From Desulfosediminicola ganghwensis (GTDB lineage Bacteria; Desulfobacterota; Desulfobulbia; Desulfobulbales; Desulfocapsaceae), in NCBI RefSeq assembly GCF_005116675.2, contig NZ_CP050699.1:1821001-1885000 (forward strand): a DNA stretch of 64,000 bases, written 5' to 3'. The notes below the pieces were generated by a model that was not told the origin of the DNA, searched no databases, and saw nothing but the letters and a program-made list of their open reading frames with translations. Positions 17,140 through 25,539 of this stretch are shown here, in pieces (within the stretch, counting starts at the first letter, position 1; the number at the start of each line of letters is the position of its first letter). The position numbers were made by a program, and so were the translations under genes.

Positions 17140-17964
17140 TCAACTCAGATATGCCTGGCGGTACTGGCCGGGGGTGATGCCATAGGTGGCTTTGAAGCGG
17201 CGGCTCATATGACTTTGATCGGAAAAGCCCGCATCCAGTGCGGCATCTGTGAGAGATGTTCCGAGACGAATACTTGTGCGTGCCAGTTGCAGCCTTTTAT
17301 GCAGTAGATACGACCAGGGTGATATTCCCTTTTCATCACGGAAGAGTCTGAGAAAATGGTAACGGGAGAGCCCTGCTGCGGCTGCGATATCGTCGAGACT
17401 AATCTCTTCTTTCACCATATCATCGATGAAGGTGCATGCCTTTTGTATCGGAGTGTGGATGGCGTTGCCTGTGATCAGCGTCCTGCGCTCGGTGCCATGC
17501 CGCTCAAGCATCAAGGCCAGCAGACCAAAGAGCAGTGTCTGCATTTCCAGAAGGTCCGTGCTCTCTCCCTCCAGTAATGCAAAGAGTGAGGTCAGGCCTG
17601 CTGCGACTTCCGGGTCATTGGTTACCGGATTTTTAAAGGTGTGAAAACTGCGCGGTGCAACCATTTCGTTACCGATATTCTGCAGCAGCTCAACCGGCAA
17701 ATAAATAACTTTATAATGAAACTCACTCTGGTCTGCTGACATGCCATCATGAATTTCATCCGGGTTGACGGAGATCAGGCTGCCCGGGGTGGCAAACCGT
17801 GCTTCGCCACGACAGTAAAATTTCTGTACACCATGTTCCATTATGCCGAGCGCAAAGTCCTCGTGGGTATGGCGTCCAAATTTGAACCGTTGATACCTGG
17901 CCTGAAAAACCAGAAGGTTTTCAAGTTTTTCTGCCCGGTATATGGTTGCCTGTTCTTTGTCCAT
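17140..17964 (-). CDS. AraC family transcriptional regulator
   Basis: Transcription factor of 274 residues. The N-terminal half is a cupin-like ligand domain (RYQRFKFGRHTHEDFALGIM, PDEIHDG). The C-terminal half has two helix-turn-helix motifs: LDDIAAAAGLSRYHFLRLF and LTDAALDAGFSDQSHMSRRF, followed by the conserved TYGITPGQYR. This AraC/cupin subclass often controls LysE-type exporters, but none is adjacent here, so the target is unknown. A perfect hairpin separates it from the next minus-strand gene. Confidence 0.92.
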   Translation of the reverse strand: MDKEQATIYRAEKLENLLVFQARYQRFKFGRHTHEDFALGIMEHGVQKFYCRGEARFATPGSLISVNPDEIHDGMSADQSEFHYKVIYLPVELLQNIGNEMVAPRSFHTFKNPVTNDPEVAAGLTSLFALLEGESTDLLEMQTLLFGLLALMLERHGTERRTLITGNAIHTPIQKACTFIDDMVKEEISLDDIAAAAGLSRYHFLRLFRDEKGISPWSYLLHKRLQLARTSIRLGTSLTDAALDAGFSDQSHMSRRFKATYGITPGQYRQAYLS

Positions 17965-18014
17965 CAGCGGTAGAGTTCAGTAAACAGAATGTTTCGGGAA
18001 TATGTGACGAATTT

Positions 18015-18043
18015 ATACGGTCTTCTCATTGAGAAGACCGTAT
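18015..18043. terminator. Perfect 13-bp hairpin between the 18.1-kb gene and the AraC gene
   Basis: ATACGGTCTTCTC and its exact complement with a 3-nt loop. It lies 24 bp after the stop of the minus-strand gene at 18067, so it probably terminates that gene. There is no long T-tract. Confidence 0.55.
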
Positions 18044-18066
18044 TGTCTCACCCCTTTCAAGCCGAT

Positions 18067-18438
18067 CTAAATGGAGAAAGACTGGGCTTGTATAACCTCA
18101 ATGGCCATCTGCGAGCGTGCCTCGCTATTCAAGGGCAGATTCTTTTCCTTGCACCACTGTGGAAAGGTTTCTGGATCGATATGAACTTTCACCACGGTAT
18201 CTCCGGTACCTTCCACCTGGGATTTCATGGCTTCGGCCCGTTGCAACCAATCTTCATATTGTACTGGCAACAGGTGGCTGTCCACAAACAGCTCTCTTAA
18301 AGTATCCCAATGCTCTTTTTTATACCAGACCAGCGCCTGTATTGACGGTTGGTGGTTCGGGTCCGGCTGAGGGGCTGCTGTGGGCTGATTTGTTTTGTTC
18401 GTTTTTTGTTGGGCACGTTGAAACTTTCTTTGTGACAT
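18067..18438 (-). CDS. Conserved hypothetical protein, unknown function
   Basis: A 123-residue soluble protein. The N-terminal 40 residues are Gln/Pro/Lys-rich and probably disordered. The rest (VWYKKEHWDTLRELFVDSHL, YEDWLQRAEAM, VKVHIDPETFPQWCKEKNLP) looks like a compact alpha/beta domain. The start at 18438 is supported by GGAG 6 bp upstream; a longer frame reaches 18465. I do not recognise the family; the WCKEKNLPLNSEAR end suggests a conserved domain of unknown function. Monocistronic, with a hairpin downstream. Confidence 0.7.
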   Translation of the reverse strand: MSQRKFQRAQQKTNKTNQPTAAPQPDPNHQPSIQALVWYKKEHWDTLRELFVDSHLLPVQYEDWLQRAEAMKSQVEGTGDTVVKVHIDPETFPQWCKEKNLPLNSEARSQMAIEVIQAQSFSI

Positions 18439-18678
18439 GAATTTCTCCAATCTCTGAAACTGCAAAAAATAAATACTATTTAGAAGCTGAAAACGCGAAT
18501 TTTCATTAATGTGATATCAAGAGAACCACTATACATGAAGTAGCTTGAACCTTCAAAGGCTTGTTTCACCGGTATTTCGGCTGCCAACGCCCGGCTGGTA
18601 ATAGGAACCGCTGTGCTTATACTATAACCAGTTCAGCGAATTTGCCATTTTCAATTTATTCAATAATTCAGAATAGAC

Positions 18679-19236
18679 ATGAGAGATTATCCGAAACGTT
18701 TGGCTTTTGGTTCCGAGCGGCAGATCAGGCAAGTAAGTGATGATTATTGCCCGGAATGTGGTTGTGCTGTGGGGACCATGCATCATGGGGGGTGCGCCGG
18801 TGAGGAGTGCCCGGTCTGTGGCAAGGCTGTTATAGGGTGTTGTTGCGAAAAGCTTTCACCATATGATGGTGAAAAGATTATACAGGGGTTGTATAACCAG
18901 TTTCGCGATTTGGAAAGTGCCATAAAAGCTGCAGGGGAAGAACGTTGTCCGCTTGGATCCGGCTCATCGTATCTCCAGCATGCCGTAATGCGATTCATTT
19001 TCGACAACGTGCCCGAAGAGGCGCGGGCAGAGGTTGCCAGGGCATTTCATCTGCGCTTCCCCGGCCTGGTTCCGCAAATGCAGGATGAGGACGGCCGCAA
19101 CTACTACACCGCCGAGCAACTTTCAGAGGCGCTGGATATCCCGGTAAGCGAAGTGAATGAGCGTATCGAGGCCATGGTCAAGGCCGGCAAGACTATCCAT
19201 TTTGGCAATGGCAGGAAACTGCGGAAGGTCCACTAG
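18679..19236 (+). CDS. Zinc-ribbon protein of unknown function
   Basis: A 185-residue protein whose N-terminus carries paired Cys motifs: CPECGC, then CAGEECPVCGKAVIGCCCEK, which fit one or two zinc ribbons, with MHHGG between them. The middle is helical, and the C-terminal 50 residues (YYTAEQLSEALDIPVSEVNE, then RIEAMVKAGKTIHFGNGRKL) resemble a winged helix-turn-helix. A DNA- or RNA-binding role is possible. The stop codon TAG lies on the first bases of a MITE-like repeat, so the repeat inserted at or formed the gene end. Confidence 0.7.
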   Translation: MRDYPKRLAFGSERQIRQVSDDYCPECGCAVGTMHHGGCAGEECPVCGKAVIGCCCEKLSPYDGEKIIQGLYNQFRDLESAIKAAGEERCPLGSGSSYLQHAVMRFIFDNVPEEARAEVARAFHLRFPGLVPQMQDEDGRNYYTAEQLSEALDIPVSEVNERIEAMVKAGKTIHFGNGRKLRKVH

Positions 19237-19401
19237 GGTTCTGTCCGACAATGGCTTTTTCCCAAACTCTTCGGAATTGCCCAAAAAAAATACTCGCAGA
19301 TAAGTGAACGAAGTGAGACTTCGATATCAGATGCATGACTGTGCTTATTTTTTGAAAATGTCTCGATTTTGACCAAAAGCCCTATTTTCGGACAGCCTCC
19401 T
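19235..19401 (+). repeat. MITE-like repeat, copy 1
   Basis: A 167-bp element whose ends are imperfect inverted repeats (AGGGTTCTGTCCGAC and TTCGGACAGCCTCCT). The core contains GCAGATAAGTGAACGAAGTG and CTTATTTTTTGAAAAT, shared with the copies at 25.4 and 49.2 kb. It begins on the TAG stop of the preceding gene. The 13-mer CTAGGGTTCTGTC at the left end recurs directly after the right end (19400-19412), and both ends are flanked by TA, as expected for a TA-targeting element. No coding capacity. Confidence 0.8.
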
Positions 19402-19459
19402 AGGGTTCTGTCAGAGTAGGGGCAGTGTCGATTTTATTTATAGAAAGGAAGAACGAAGT

Positions 19460-20722
19460 TTGAACTCCGTCAGCGTTATTAAGGGCCATATTGTCTTCAC
19501 CGATTCGGCGAGTGAATTTACCATAATTGAGAACGGATACATCGTTTCAGAGAACGGCAGCATTATCGATGTGTGTGACTCCTTACCCGAAAAGTATCAT
19601 GGTATAGACGTTACCGATTACGGTGACAGCCTGATCATTCCTGGGTTTTACGATCTGCACAACCATGCCGGGCAGTATCTGCAATGCGGCACCGGCATGA
19701 ATAAAGAGTTGCTGGACTGGCTGCAGGATTACACTTACAAGCTGGAGAAGGACCTGGCCGACCCCGAATATGCACATCGGGTATACAGCAGGTACGTTGA
19801 AGATCTCTGCAAATACGGAACACTGGGGGCCTGTGCTTTTGCCACCTCCTCGACGGTCGGCACCGAATGCCTGTTCGAAGAGTTCAAAAAAGTTGGGATT
19901 CGCGGTTTTGTGGGGAAGGTCAACATGGACTGCAACGCGCCTGATTTTATTATTGAAGAGGCGCAGAAGTCGCTTGAGGGAACCCGTTATCTGGTCGAGA
20001 AATATAAGGATGAGCCGCTGGTTAGGCCGATAATCACACCTCGGTTTGCCCCCACCAGCACAAGAGAAGCTCTCAAGATGCTTGGTGAGATGGCTGTAGC
20101 CAACGGATTGCCGGTTCAATCTCACTTGAGTGAGAATCGGGCCGAGATCGAATGGGTAAGAGAGCTGTTCCCTGAATATGCCAATTATGCTTCGGTATAT
20201 GCAGGCTACCAACTTTTTGGCGAGACCCCGACGCTCATGGCGCACGGCGTGTATCTCACGGAAGAAGAGGTCGAGATGTGCCGGAATGGGAATGTCTACC
20301 TGGTGCATTGCCCCGATTCGAACATCAACGTACGTAGCGGCATTGCCCCGGTTAAAGAATTTCTGAACCGTGGCCTGAAAGTTGGTCTGGGCAGTGATAT
20401 TGCCGGTGGACACAAGATTCAGATGAACGAGGCGATCGTCCGGGCTGTACAGTCTTCCAAAATCCTGGCCGTGGACAAACCAGATGCACAACTGAGCCTT
20501 TCGGAAGCTTTTTATATGGCGACCGTGACCGGCGGCGGTTTTTTCGGCAGGATGGGGAAACTAAAGAGAGATTACCAACTTGATGCTCTGGTGATAGATG
20601 ATGATCCCCTCTACAAGGAACGGTATTCGCTGGAGGACAGGCTGGAGAAGTTTCTCTATATTGGTGACGACAGGTGGATTGCAGCCCGTTATGTAGGTGG
20701 AAGGCTACTTAAACCAGAGTAA
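19460..20722 (+). CDS. Guanine deaminase / amidohydrolase
   Basis: Metal-dependent deaminase of the TRZ/ATZ/guanine deaminase group, 420 residues. The metal and catalytic signature is complete: PGFYDLHNHAGQY (H67, H69), QSHLSEN, MAHGVYL, HCPDSN and GLGSDIAGG. The closest recollection is GuaD, which converts guanine to xanthine and ammonia in purine salvage or breakdown. The start is TTG at 19460, with AAGGAAG about 10 bp upstream. It stands alone between a repeat element and a terminator. The guanine assignment is likely, but other purine-like substrates cannot be excluded. Confidence 0.85.
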   Translation: MNSVSVIKGHIVFTDSASEFTIIENGYIVSENGSIIDVCDSLPEKYHGIDVTDYGDSLIIPGFYDLHNHAGQYLQCGTGMNKELLDWLQDYTYKLEKDLADPEYAHRVYSRYVEDLCKYGTLGACAFATSSTVGTECLFEEFKKVGIRGFVGKVNMDCNAPDFIIEEAQKSLEGTRYLVEKYKDEPLVRPIITPRFAPTSTREALKMLGEMAVANGLPVQSHLSENRAEIEWVRELFPEYANYASVYAGYQLFGETPTLMAHGVYLTEEEVEMCRNGNVYLVHCPDSNINVRSGIAPVKEFLNRGLKVGLGSDIAGGHKIQMNEAIVRAVQSSKILAVDKPDAQLSLSEAFYMATVTGGGFFGRMGKLKRDYQLDALVIDDDPLYKERYSLEDRLEKFLYIGDDRWIAARYVGGRLLKPE

Positions 20723-20846
20723 TATCAGCATCGGAGAGGCATGGAATGCCGGGTTGGTTGAACAGGAAAAGCATACTGTGTCTCTGCTGCTCTCTGACAT
20801 ATTTGCTGATGATTTTCTTCTACCAGTGAGCAGGAATATTGAAAAG
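20723..20846. other. 3' spacer, nothing recognised
   Basis: Short non-coding stretch between the guanine deaminase stop and the bidirectional terminator. Confidence 0.3.
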
Positions 20847-20887
20847 AAAAGGCCCCGTCGGTTTTCACCAGCGGGGCCTTTTTTTCG
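20847..20887. terminator. Bidirectional rho-independent terminator
   Basis: AAAAGGCCCCG pairs with CGGGGCCTTTT around a 14-nt loop, followed by T-rich sequence on the plus strand and by TTTTC on the minus strand. It lies between the convergent guanine deaminase and outer-membrane protein genes and serves both. Confidence 0.9.
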
Positions 20888-20894
20888 ACCACAC

Positions 20895-21614
20895 TTAGAA
20901 CTGGTACCTCAGCCCCATAAACAACTCCTTTGAGTTGAGGCGCGGGTTGAAGCTGCCTGCGTCTGTCCCACCGTTGAGAGCACTTTTGAGCGCTATATCT
21001 ACCTTGCCGAGGTCGACGAAGCGTAGGCCTCCATAAAGCGAGAAGTTGTCGGTGAGCAGGTACTCGACGCCCGTCTCAATCTTCCAGGCGAAGTTGGTAG
21101 TGGAGTCAGAGCCATCAAGCCAAGTGGTACTATCACCATTTATGTCCGTTTCTTGAACTGTTGCGTCGAGTAAAGCAATACCGATACCGCCACCAATGAA
21201 AAAACTGGTTTTCTCGAACTGCAGATAATCGTAATTCATGGAGAGAAAGACGGCTTCTGTTTCGAAGTCTGTATGGATAAAATAAGGCGAACTGTCAGCA
21301 GTTGGTGTTACAAAACTGCTATCACCATATTTGGTATATCCCAGGTCCACTCGCAGGTTGTCATTTACCTCGGCACCAATTTTTATGGTGCCAAAATTTA
21401 CTCCGTCTGAATCGTGGCCGTCAAAAGGAAGGTAGATGGTGGCGCCACCATAGTTTGTAGTTCCACCAGCCTTCAGCTTGGTGTCACTCCAGCCGCCCTC
21501 GGTTGCCATATAAACCCTGAAACTACGGCTACTCTTGGCGTTTGCCGTCTGAACACCTGCAGAGCCGCTACAGCTGCCAGAGTTAAAAGTATTACTGCTT
21601 TTTTCATTCCTCAA
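20895..21614 (-). CDS. Outer-membrane beta-barrel protein with an apparent N-terminal frameshift
   Basis: A small OmpW/OmpA-like barrel of about 200 residues. It ends in Tyr-Gln-Phe, the usual terminal signal for outer-membrane assembly, and has alternating strands such as VYMATEGGWSDTK and LYGGLRFVDLGKVDI. The paralogue at 44.6 kb has the same design. The frame that encodes the barrel begins with TTG at 21614 and lacks a signal peptide. A good signal peptide (MKKAVILLTLAAVAALQ) starts at the ATG at 21607 but in another frame. Inserting one base about 50-70 nt after that ATG would join it to QTANAKSSRSFRVYMATEGG and give an ANA cleavage site. So the gene carries a frameshift, or the sequence has an error. 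Confidence 0.8.
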   Translation of the reverse strand: MRNEKSSNTFNSGSCSGSAGVQTANAKSSRSFRVYMATEGGWSDTKLKAGGTTNYGGATIYLPFDGHDSDGVNFGTIKIGAEVNDNLRVDLGYTKYGDSSFVTPTADSSPYFIHTDFETEAVFLSMNYDYLQFEKTSFFIGGGIGIALLDATVQETDINGDSTTWLDGSDSTTNFAWKIETGVEYLLTDNFSLYGGLRFVDLGKVDIALKSALNGGTDAGSFNPRLNSKELFMGLRYQF

Positions 21615-21920
21615 ATCCCCTTTCTGAAATTAACACCACAACGTAGTAGGTCGTCGTTGGATGGTAATGTGTAATACTATGAAAATAAACAGTAAAATGA
21701 CATTCTCTTTGGCGGGTGTTTGTCAGTGCGGAAGTGATTTTGCGAAAGTGGTTGAGTTCTTAGCCTCTTCATTGAATTTGACTCCTTCCATGCGCTATAA
21801 TTTTGAAAGTCATTTGTTGTGCGATTTTTTCCGGAAGAACAGATTTCCAGGCAATTACGGCATAAGTAACCTTTTATCTTATGCCATCTCTGAAACTACG
21901 GCAGTTGAGAGGAAAGGTTG
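21615..21920. other. Spacer between the barrel gene and the molybdoenzyme operon
   Basis: About 300 bp that must contain divergent promoters. A short open frame from 21661 is not supported: it has no ribosome binding site and overlaps the operon start. The site GAGGAAAGG just before 21921 sets the start of the first operon gene. Confidence 0.3.
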
Positions 21921-24728
21921 ATGGAAAAGGGAAATACCACCACAAAGTCCTTGGAGCCGAATGTCTCAAGAAGAACAGTCCTGAAAGGTATGGGTGCGGC
22001 AACGTTGGCAACTGCCATGAATCTGGGTGGTGAAAAAGCCGGAGCGGCAAAGGCGCAATTCGAGGCAAGTCAACAGACCAATGGTCCTCCACCGATAAAA
22101 GGCGAAGTGGTCATGGGCGCAACTCCACATAATTGTGGTGGGCGTTGTGTAAGTAAATATTACATAGAAGAAGGTGTCGTGAAGCGGATCGTCACCGATG
22201 AGCGCCCGGATAAGGGGTTGAAAGACGGCAACGATCCCCAGTTACGCTCATGTGTGCGCTGCCGTTCCAGGCGTGAGTGGTTTTACCGCGCAGACCGGCT
22301 TCAGCACCCATTGAAGCAGACCGGTAAGCGGGGTGATATGAACGGTTTCGTCAGAATTTCCTGGGAACAGGCCTTTAAGGAGATTGGTACCGGGTTGCAG
22401 GGGATATATGACAAATATGGCGGTGAACGGGTTTTTGCTTCATACAGTTCCGGGGATTCAACCGGTTGGGCCAGGGATTCTGCCAAACATCTCCTCAATA
22501 CTGTCTATTCCGGCTTTGCGGGATATCGGGATGATTACAGTTGGGGGGCCATAGATCATATGGCTTCTTTTTTTGAGGGTGCCGGTTACACCCCTGCCTG
22601 TAACTATCGGGACGATGCGATCAACGCAGAGCAACTGGTGGTCTGGAGCCTGAATAACCTGGAGTCGATCTGGGGAACCCAGAGCGGTTGGCTGCTCACC
22701 CAGATTCGGGAAGCAGGCGTGCCGATAACTGCGGTGGATGGACGGGTCTCCATGACCGTTGACACCGTGGCTGATGATTTTATTGCCGTTATGCCCGGCA
22801 CCGACGCAGCTCTCATTACTGGTATGCTGCACCATCTGCTTACCAAACGGTTGAAGGACCTGGATATTGGTTTCATCAAATCGCATGTGCATGGTTTTTT
22901 TGATGATCCGGAGGCTGCATCGTACCATGGTGATGTAGATGGGTATACCGTGCCGGTCGGCGCTTCGCTGAGTGCATTCATTATGGGGAATGATGATTCC
23001 CTGGTAAAGGCGGGTCTCAACAAGGCGACGTCGGTTTATCCTGAGACTATCGGTTATTGCGTCAATAAGGAAGATGAACTCTTCGGTAAACGGGCGCCGA
23101 TTTACGGTCAGCTGCCGAAAACCCCGGAATGGGCCTCCGAGATATGCGGTGTGCCTGCAGAGAAAATACGCAAATTTGCCGACCTCTATCTCGACAGCAA
23201 GGTCACCACCTGGATGGGCACCGGCCTGCAGCGAAACTCCGAGGCGGAGCAGGGCGTCTGGTTGGGCAGGATTCTTTCGACTATAACCGGGAATATCGGT
23301 CACCCCGGCGCAGCCTGGGGCATGCCGAGCTGGAGTTATGTGAAAGCGCCTGGTCATGGTATGAACACCGGGGATTTAAAACTCTCTTTTTACGATTACG
23401 ACGAACTGTCTGTGCCAAAAGAGTATCTTAAGAATGGCACGGATAAGGATCTCGCCGCTTTTGTCTGGCTGGACAATGTTGAAAATGATGTAGGTGCCTC
23501 CCGCTGGAACGATGGCCAGGTCAGGAAGATGGCATCATATAAAGCATTGTTGAACTTCGGCGGTAATGTCCTGTTGAACCAGAATGGTGACGTCAATTTG
23601 GGGATTGAGATCATTGAAGACCGCAGCAAGGCCGAGCTGATTGTTACCTGCGATCACTTCATGACCACCAGCGCTAAATACTCAGATTATGTTCTGCCCG
23701 GTGCCATGCAGATGGAAAAGCCGGGCGCTACCACAGGCTGGTTCGGCAATGAAGTTGTTGGGGTGAATCAGGCCATTGCTCCCCCGGGGGAGGCGATGAC
23801 CGAGTATGATATCTGTGCCGGAATAGCTGAAGCCATGGGTAAAAAGGAGGTTTTTACCGAAGGCAAAACCATGGAAGAGCGCCTCAGCGAAGGCTGGCAA
23901 AAACTGCAGGCTGAGGGGTACTACGATATTTCCTGGGAGGAGTTCAAGAAGGAAGGTGTCTGGAAGGCTCCGACCCCGCCGCTTGTGGTTTATGGCGAGT
24001 TTTTTACCAACCCCGTTGCCAACCCGCTGGCCACACCATCGGGTAAGATAGAAGCCTACTCTAAACTGTTGATGGAGGATTTTCAGGCACGCTTCCACGA
24101 CAACTACGATCCTGATGACAGATTAGTCGGCGGGCTGATCATGGATGCCAAAAATCCCCAGGGCTCAGACTCCGCCAGATTTGTTTATCCTATCCCGATG
24201 TATATTCCGCTTGTGGAGGGCAGACATCCGGATGGCAGTAAATATCCGCATCCGGATCTGACCGAATCGACCCCAAAAGGATATACCTACAACTTGCACA
24301 CCTGGCACCTGATGCAGCGCTCCCACTCCACCCTGAACAAGGTTGCCTGGCTTAATCAGCAGTATAAGAAAGATGCTGACGGCAACCCGGCGTTTATCAG
24401 CAACAAATCGACCAGCCTCAATGTCTGGGAAGAGGGGGTGTATGAATCGGTGATCGTCAACTCAGATCATGAAAAAGAGCTGGGAATGAAGACAGGCGAC
24501 AAGGTCAAGATCAGTAATGACCGTGGCGCGATTTATGCCTCTGTCATCTTCAGTCAGCTGGTACCAAAAGGCTATATCATGATCGGCCAGGGGAGTTGGA
24601 CCGAGCTCGATGCAGACGGAGTGGACATAGGAGGCAACGCTAACTGCCTGATCAGTCTGCGACCGTCGAGGATTGCCAAGGCTATGACCCTGGCAAACGA
24701 CTGTCGGGTGGCAATAGTCAAAGCTTAG
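21921..24728 (+). CDS. Molybdopterin oxidoreductase, DMSO reductase family (DmsA-like)
   Basis: Catalytic subunit of 935 residues, exported by the Tat pathway (SRRTVLKGMG, residues about 17-26). The bis-MGD enzyme fold is evident. The molybdenum ligand is probably S207 (RDDYSWGA aligns with GDYS of DmsA), which places it with DmsA-type enzymes rather than nitrate (Asp) or arsenate/thiosulfate (Cys) reductases. Fe-S ligands C72, C76 and C111 are present, but the first Cys of the usual C-x3-C-x3-C motif is replaced by T68 (ATPHNCGGRC). The downstream genes supply a DmsB-like subunit, a radical SAM protein, a TorD-like chaperone and a polyferredoxin; no DmsC anchor is seen. Substrate unknown: DMSO, other S- or N-oxides, or another oxidised compound. 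Confidence 0.9.
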   Translation: MEKGNTTTKSLEPNVSRRTVLKGMGAATLATAMNLGGEKAGAAKAQFEASQQTNGPPPIKGEVVMGATPHNCGGRCVSKYYIEEGVVKRIVTDERPDKGLKDGNDPQLRSCVRCRSRREWFYRADRLQHPLKQTGKRGDMNGFVRISWEQAFKEIGTGLQGIYDKYGGERVFASYSSGDSTGWARDSAKHLLNTVYSGFAGYRDDYSWGAIDHMASFFEGAGYTPACNYRDDAINAEQLVVWSLNNLESIWGTQSGWLLTQIREAGVPITAVDGRVSMTVDTVADDFIAVMPGTDAALITGMLHHLLTKRLKDLDIGFIKSHVHGFFDDPEAASYHGDVDGYTVPVGASLSAFIMGNDDSLVKAGLNKATSVYPETIGYCVNKEDELFGKRAPIYGQLPKTPEWASEICGVPAEKIRKFADLYLDSKVTTWMGTGLQRNSEAEQGVWLGRILSTITGNIGHPGAAWGMPSWSYVKAPGHGMNTGDLKLSFYDYDELSVPKEYLKNGTDKDLAAFVWLDNVENDVGASRWNDGQVRKMASYKALLNFGGNVLLNQNGDVNLGIEIIEDRSKAELIVTCDHFMTTSAKYSDYVLPGAMQMEKPGATTGWFGNEVVGVNQAIAPPGEAMTEYDICAGIAEAMGKKEVFTEGKTMEERLSEGWQKLQAEGYYDISWEEFKKEGVWKAPTPPLVVYGEFFTNPVANPLATPSGKIEAYSKLLMEDFQARFHDNYDPDDRLVGGLIMDAKNPQGSDSARFVYPIPMYIPLVEGRHPDGSKYPHPDLTESTPKGYTYNLHTWHLMQRSHSTLNKVAWLNQQYKKDADGNPAFISNKSTSLNVWEEGVYESVIVNSDHEKELGMKTGDKVKISNDRGAIYASVIFSQLVPKGYIMIGQGSWTELDADGVDIGGNANCLISLRPSRIAKAMTLANDCRVAIVKA

Positions 24729-24743
24729 GGATAGGAGGTCGAT

Positions 24744-25355
24744 GTGAGCCCACAACATGGATTTTATTACGATCAGACCAGATGTTCCGGCTGCAAGGCC
24801 TGTATAGTTGCCTGCCAGGACTGGAACAGTGTTGCCCCCGGCCCTGCCGTGTGGCGTAAGGTCACCCATATAGAGCAGGGGAAATTTCCGGACGCCCGAA
24901 GTTTTAACCTCTCCATGGCCTGCAATCATTGCGCGGACCCGGCCTGTTTGCCGGTGTGCCCGGTGGATGCCATATATAAACGAGATGAAGACGGGGTGGT
25001 GCTTGTCGATCGGACGATCTGTATCGAGTGTCACGAATGTGAACGGGCCTGTCCCTTTGGTGCACCGCAATTCGGGAATGATGACAGCGAACCGGTATCA
25101 GGTGAAGACTGGGAAGAGGCGCACCCCATGCAGAAGTGTACCAGCTGCTGGGATAGGAGGGAGGTGGGGCTGGCCCCTGCCTGTGTCGGTGCCTGTCTCC
25201 AGCGCGCCCTTGATTTCGGGCCGCTGGAGGAACTGGAGAAAAAGTATGAAAAGACAGTGAAAACGGTTCTGGGGCTGCCCGCCGATAATGTTTCTATGGA
25301 AGGGGAAAAAATCGACCCCACGGTGCCGTCGTTTATTTTTAGGCAAAAGACCTGA
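24744..25355 (+). CDS. DmsB-like [4Fe-4S] electron-transfer subunit
   Basis: Partner of the preceding molybdoenzyme, 203 residues with four Cys groups for four [4Fe-4S] clusters: CSGCKACIVAC (about residues 14-24), CNHCADPACLPVC, CIECHECERAC and CTSCWDRR...CVGAC. The C-terminal LQRALDFGPLEELEKKY is the DmsB hallmark. The start is GTG at 24744 with GGAGG 6-7 bp upstream, 15 bp after the catalytic gene. It passes electrons between the molybdoenzyme and an unknown quinol or ferredoxin-type partner. A MITE-like repeat begins 3 bp after its stop. Confidence 0.93.
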   Translation: MSPQHGFYYDQTRCSGCKACIVACQDWNSVAPGPAVWRKVTHIEQGKFPDARSFNLSMACNHCADPACLPVCPVDAIYKRDEDGVVLVDRTICIECHECERACPFGAPQFGNDDSEPVSGEDWEEAHPMQKCTSCWDRREVGLAPACVGACLQRALDFGPLEELEKKYEKTVKTVLGLPADNVSMEGEKIDPTVPSFIFRQKT

Positions 25356-25357
25356 CC

Positions 25358-25523
25358 AGGAGCCTGTCGGACAATAGGGGCTTTGGTCAAAATCGAGATA
25401 TTTTCAAAAAATAAGCACAGCCATATGCCTGATATCGACATCTCATTTCGTTCGCTTATCTGCGAGCATTGTTTTTTGAAAATTCCGAAGAGTTTGGGGG
25501 AAGCCATTGTCCGACAGACTCCT
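25358..25523 (-). repeat. MITE-like repeat, copy 2 (reverse orientation)
   Basis: A 166-bp element with 18-bp terminal inverted repeats differing at one position (AGGAGCCTGTCGGACAAT left; complement of ATTGTCCGACAGACTCCT right). Its core is the reverse complement of copies 1 and 3, and an internal inverted repeat (ATTTTCAAAAAA against TTTTTTGAAAAT) lets the whole element fold back. It lies between the dmsB-like gene and the radical SAM gene, starting 3 bp after the stop of the former. Confidence 0.9.
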
Positions 25524-25539
25524 GGACGGTGGGCAGACA

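Noticed and set aside
19583-20491. Long antisense frame of 302 codons inside the guanine deaminase gene
   Set aside because: The plus-strand protein has the full amidohydrolase motif set; the antisense frame has no family features or ribosome binding site.
21661-21921. Frame of 86 codons just before the molybdoenzyme operon
   Set aside because: No ribosome binding site, no family features, and it overlaps the operon start.
22458-23357. Antisense frame of about 300 codons in the molybdoenzyme gene
   Set aside because: It mirrors a well-supported gene, and its Arg/His/Pro-rich composition is typical of a reverse-strand shadow.
19235-25523. A composite transposon bounded by repeat copies 1 and 2
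   Set aside because: No transposase lies between them, and the elements lie at gene ends with related copies elsewhere in the window.
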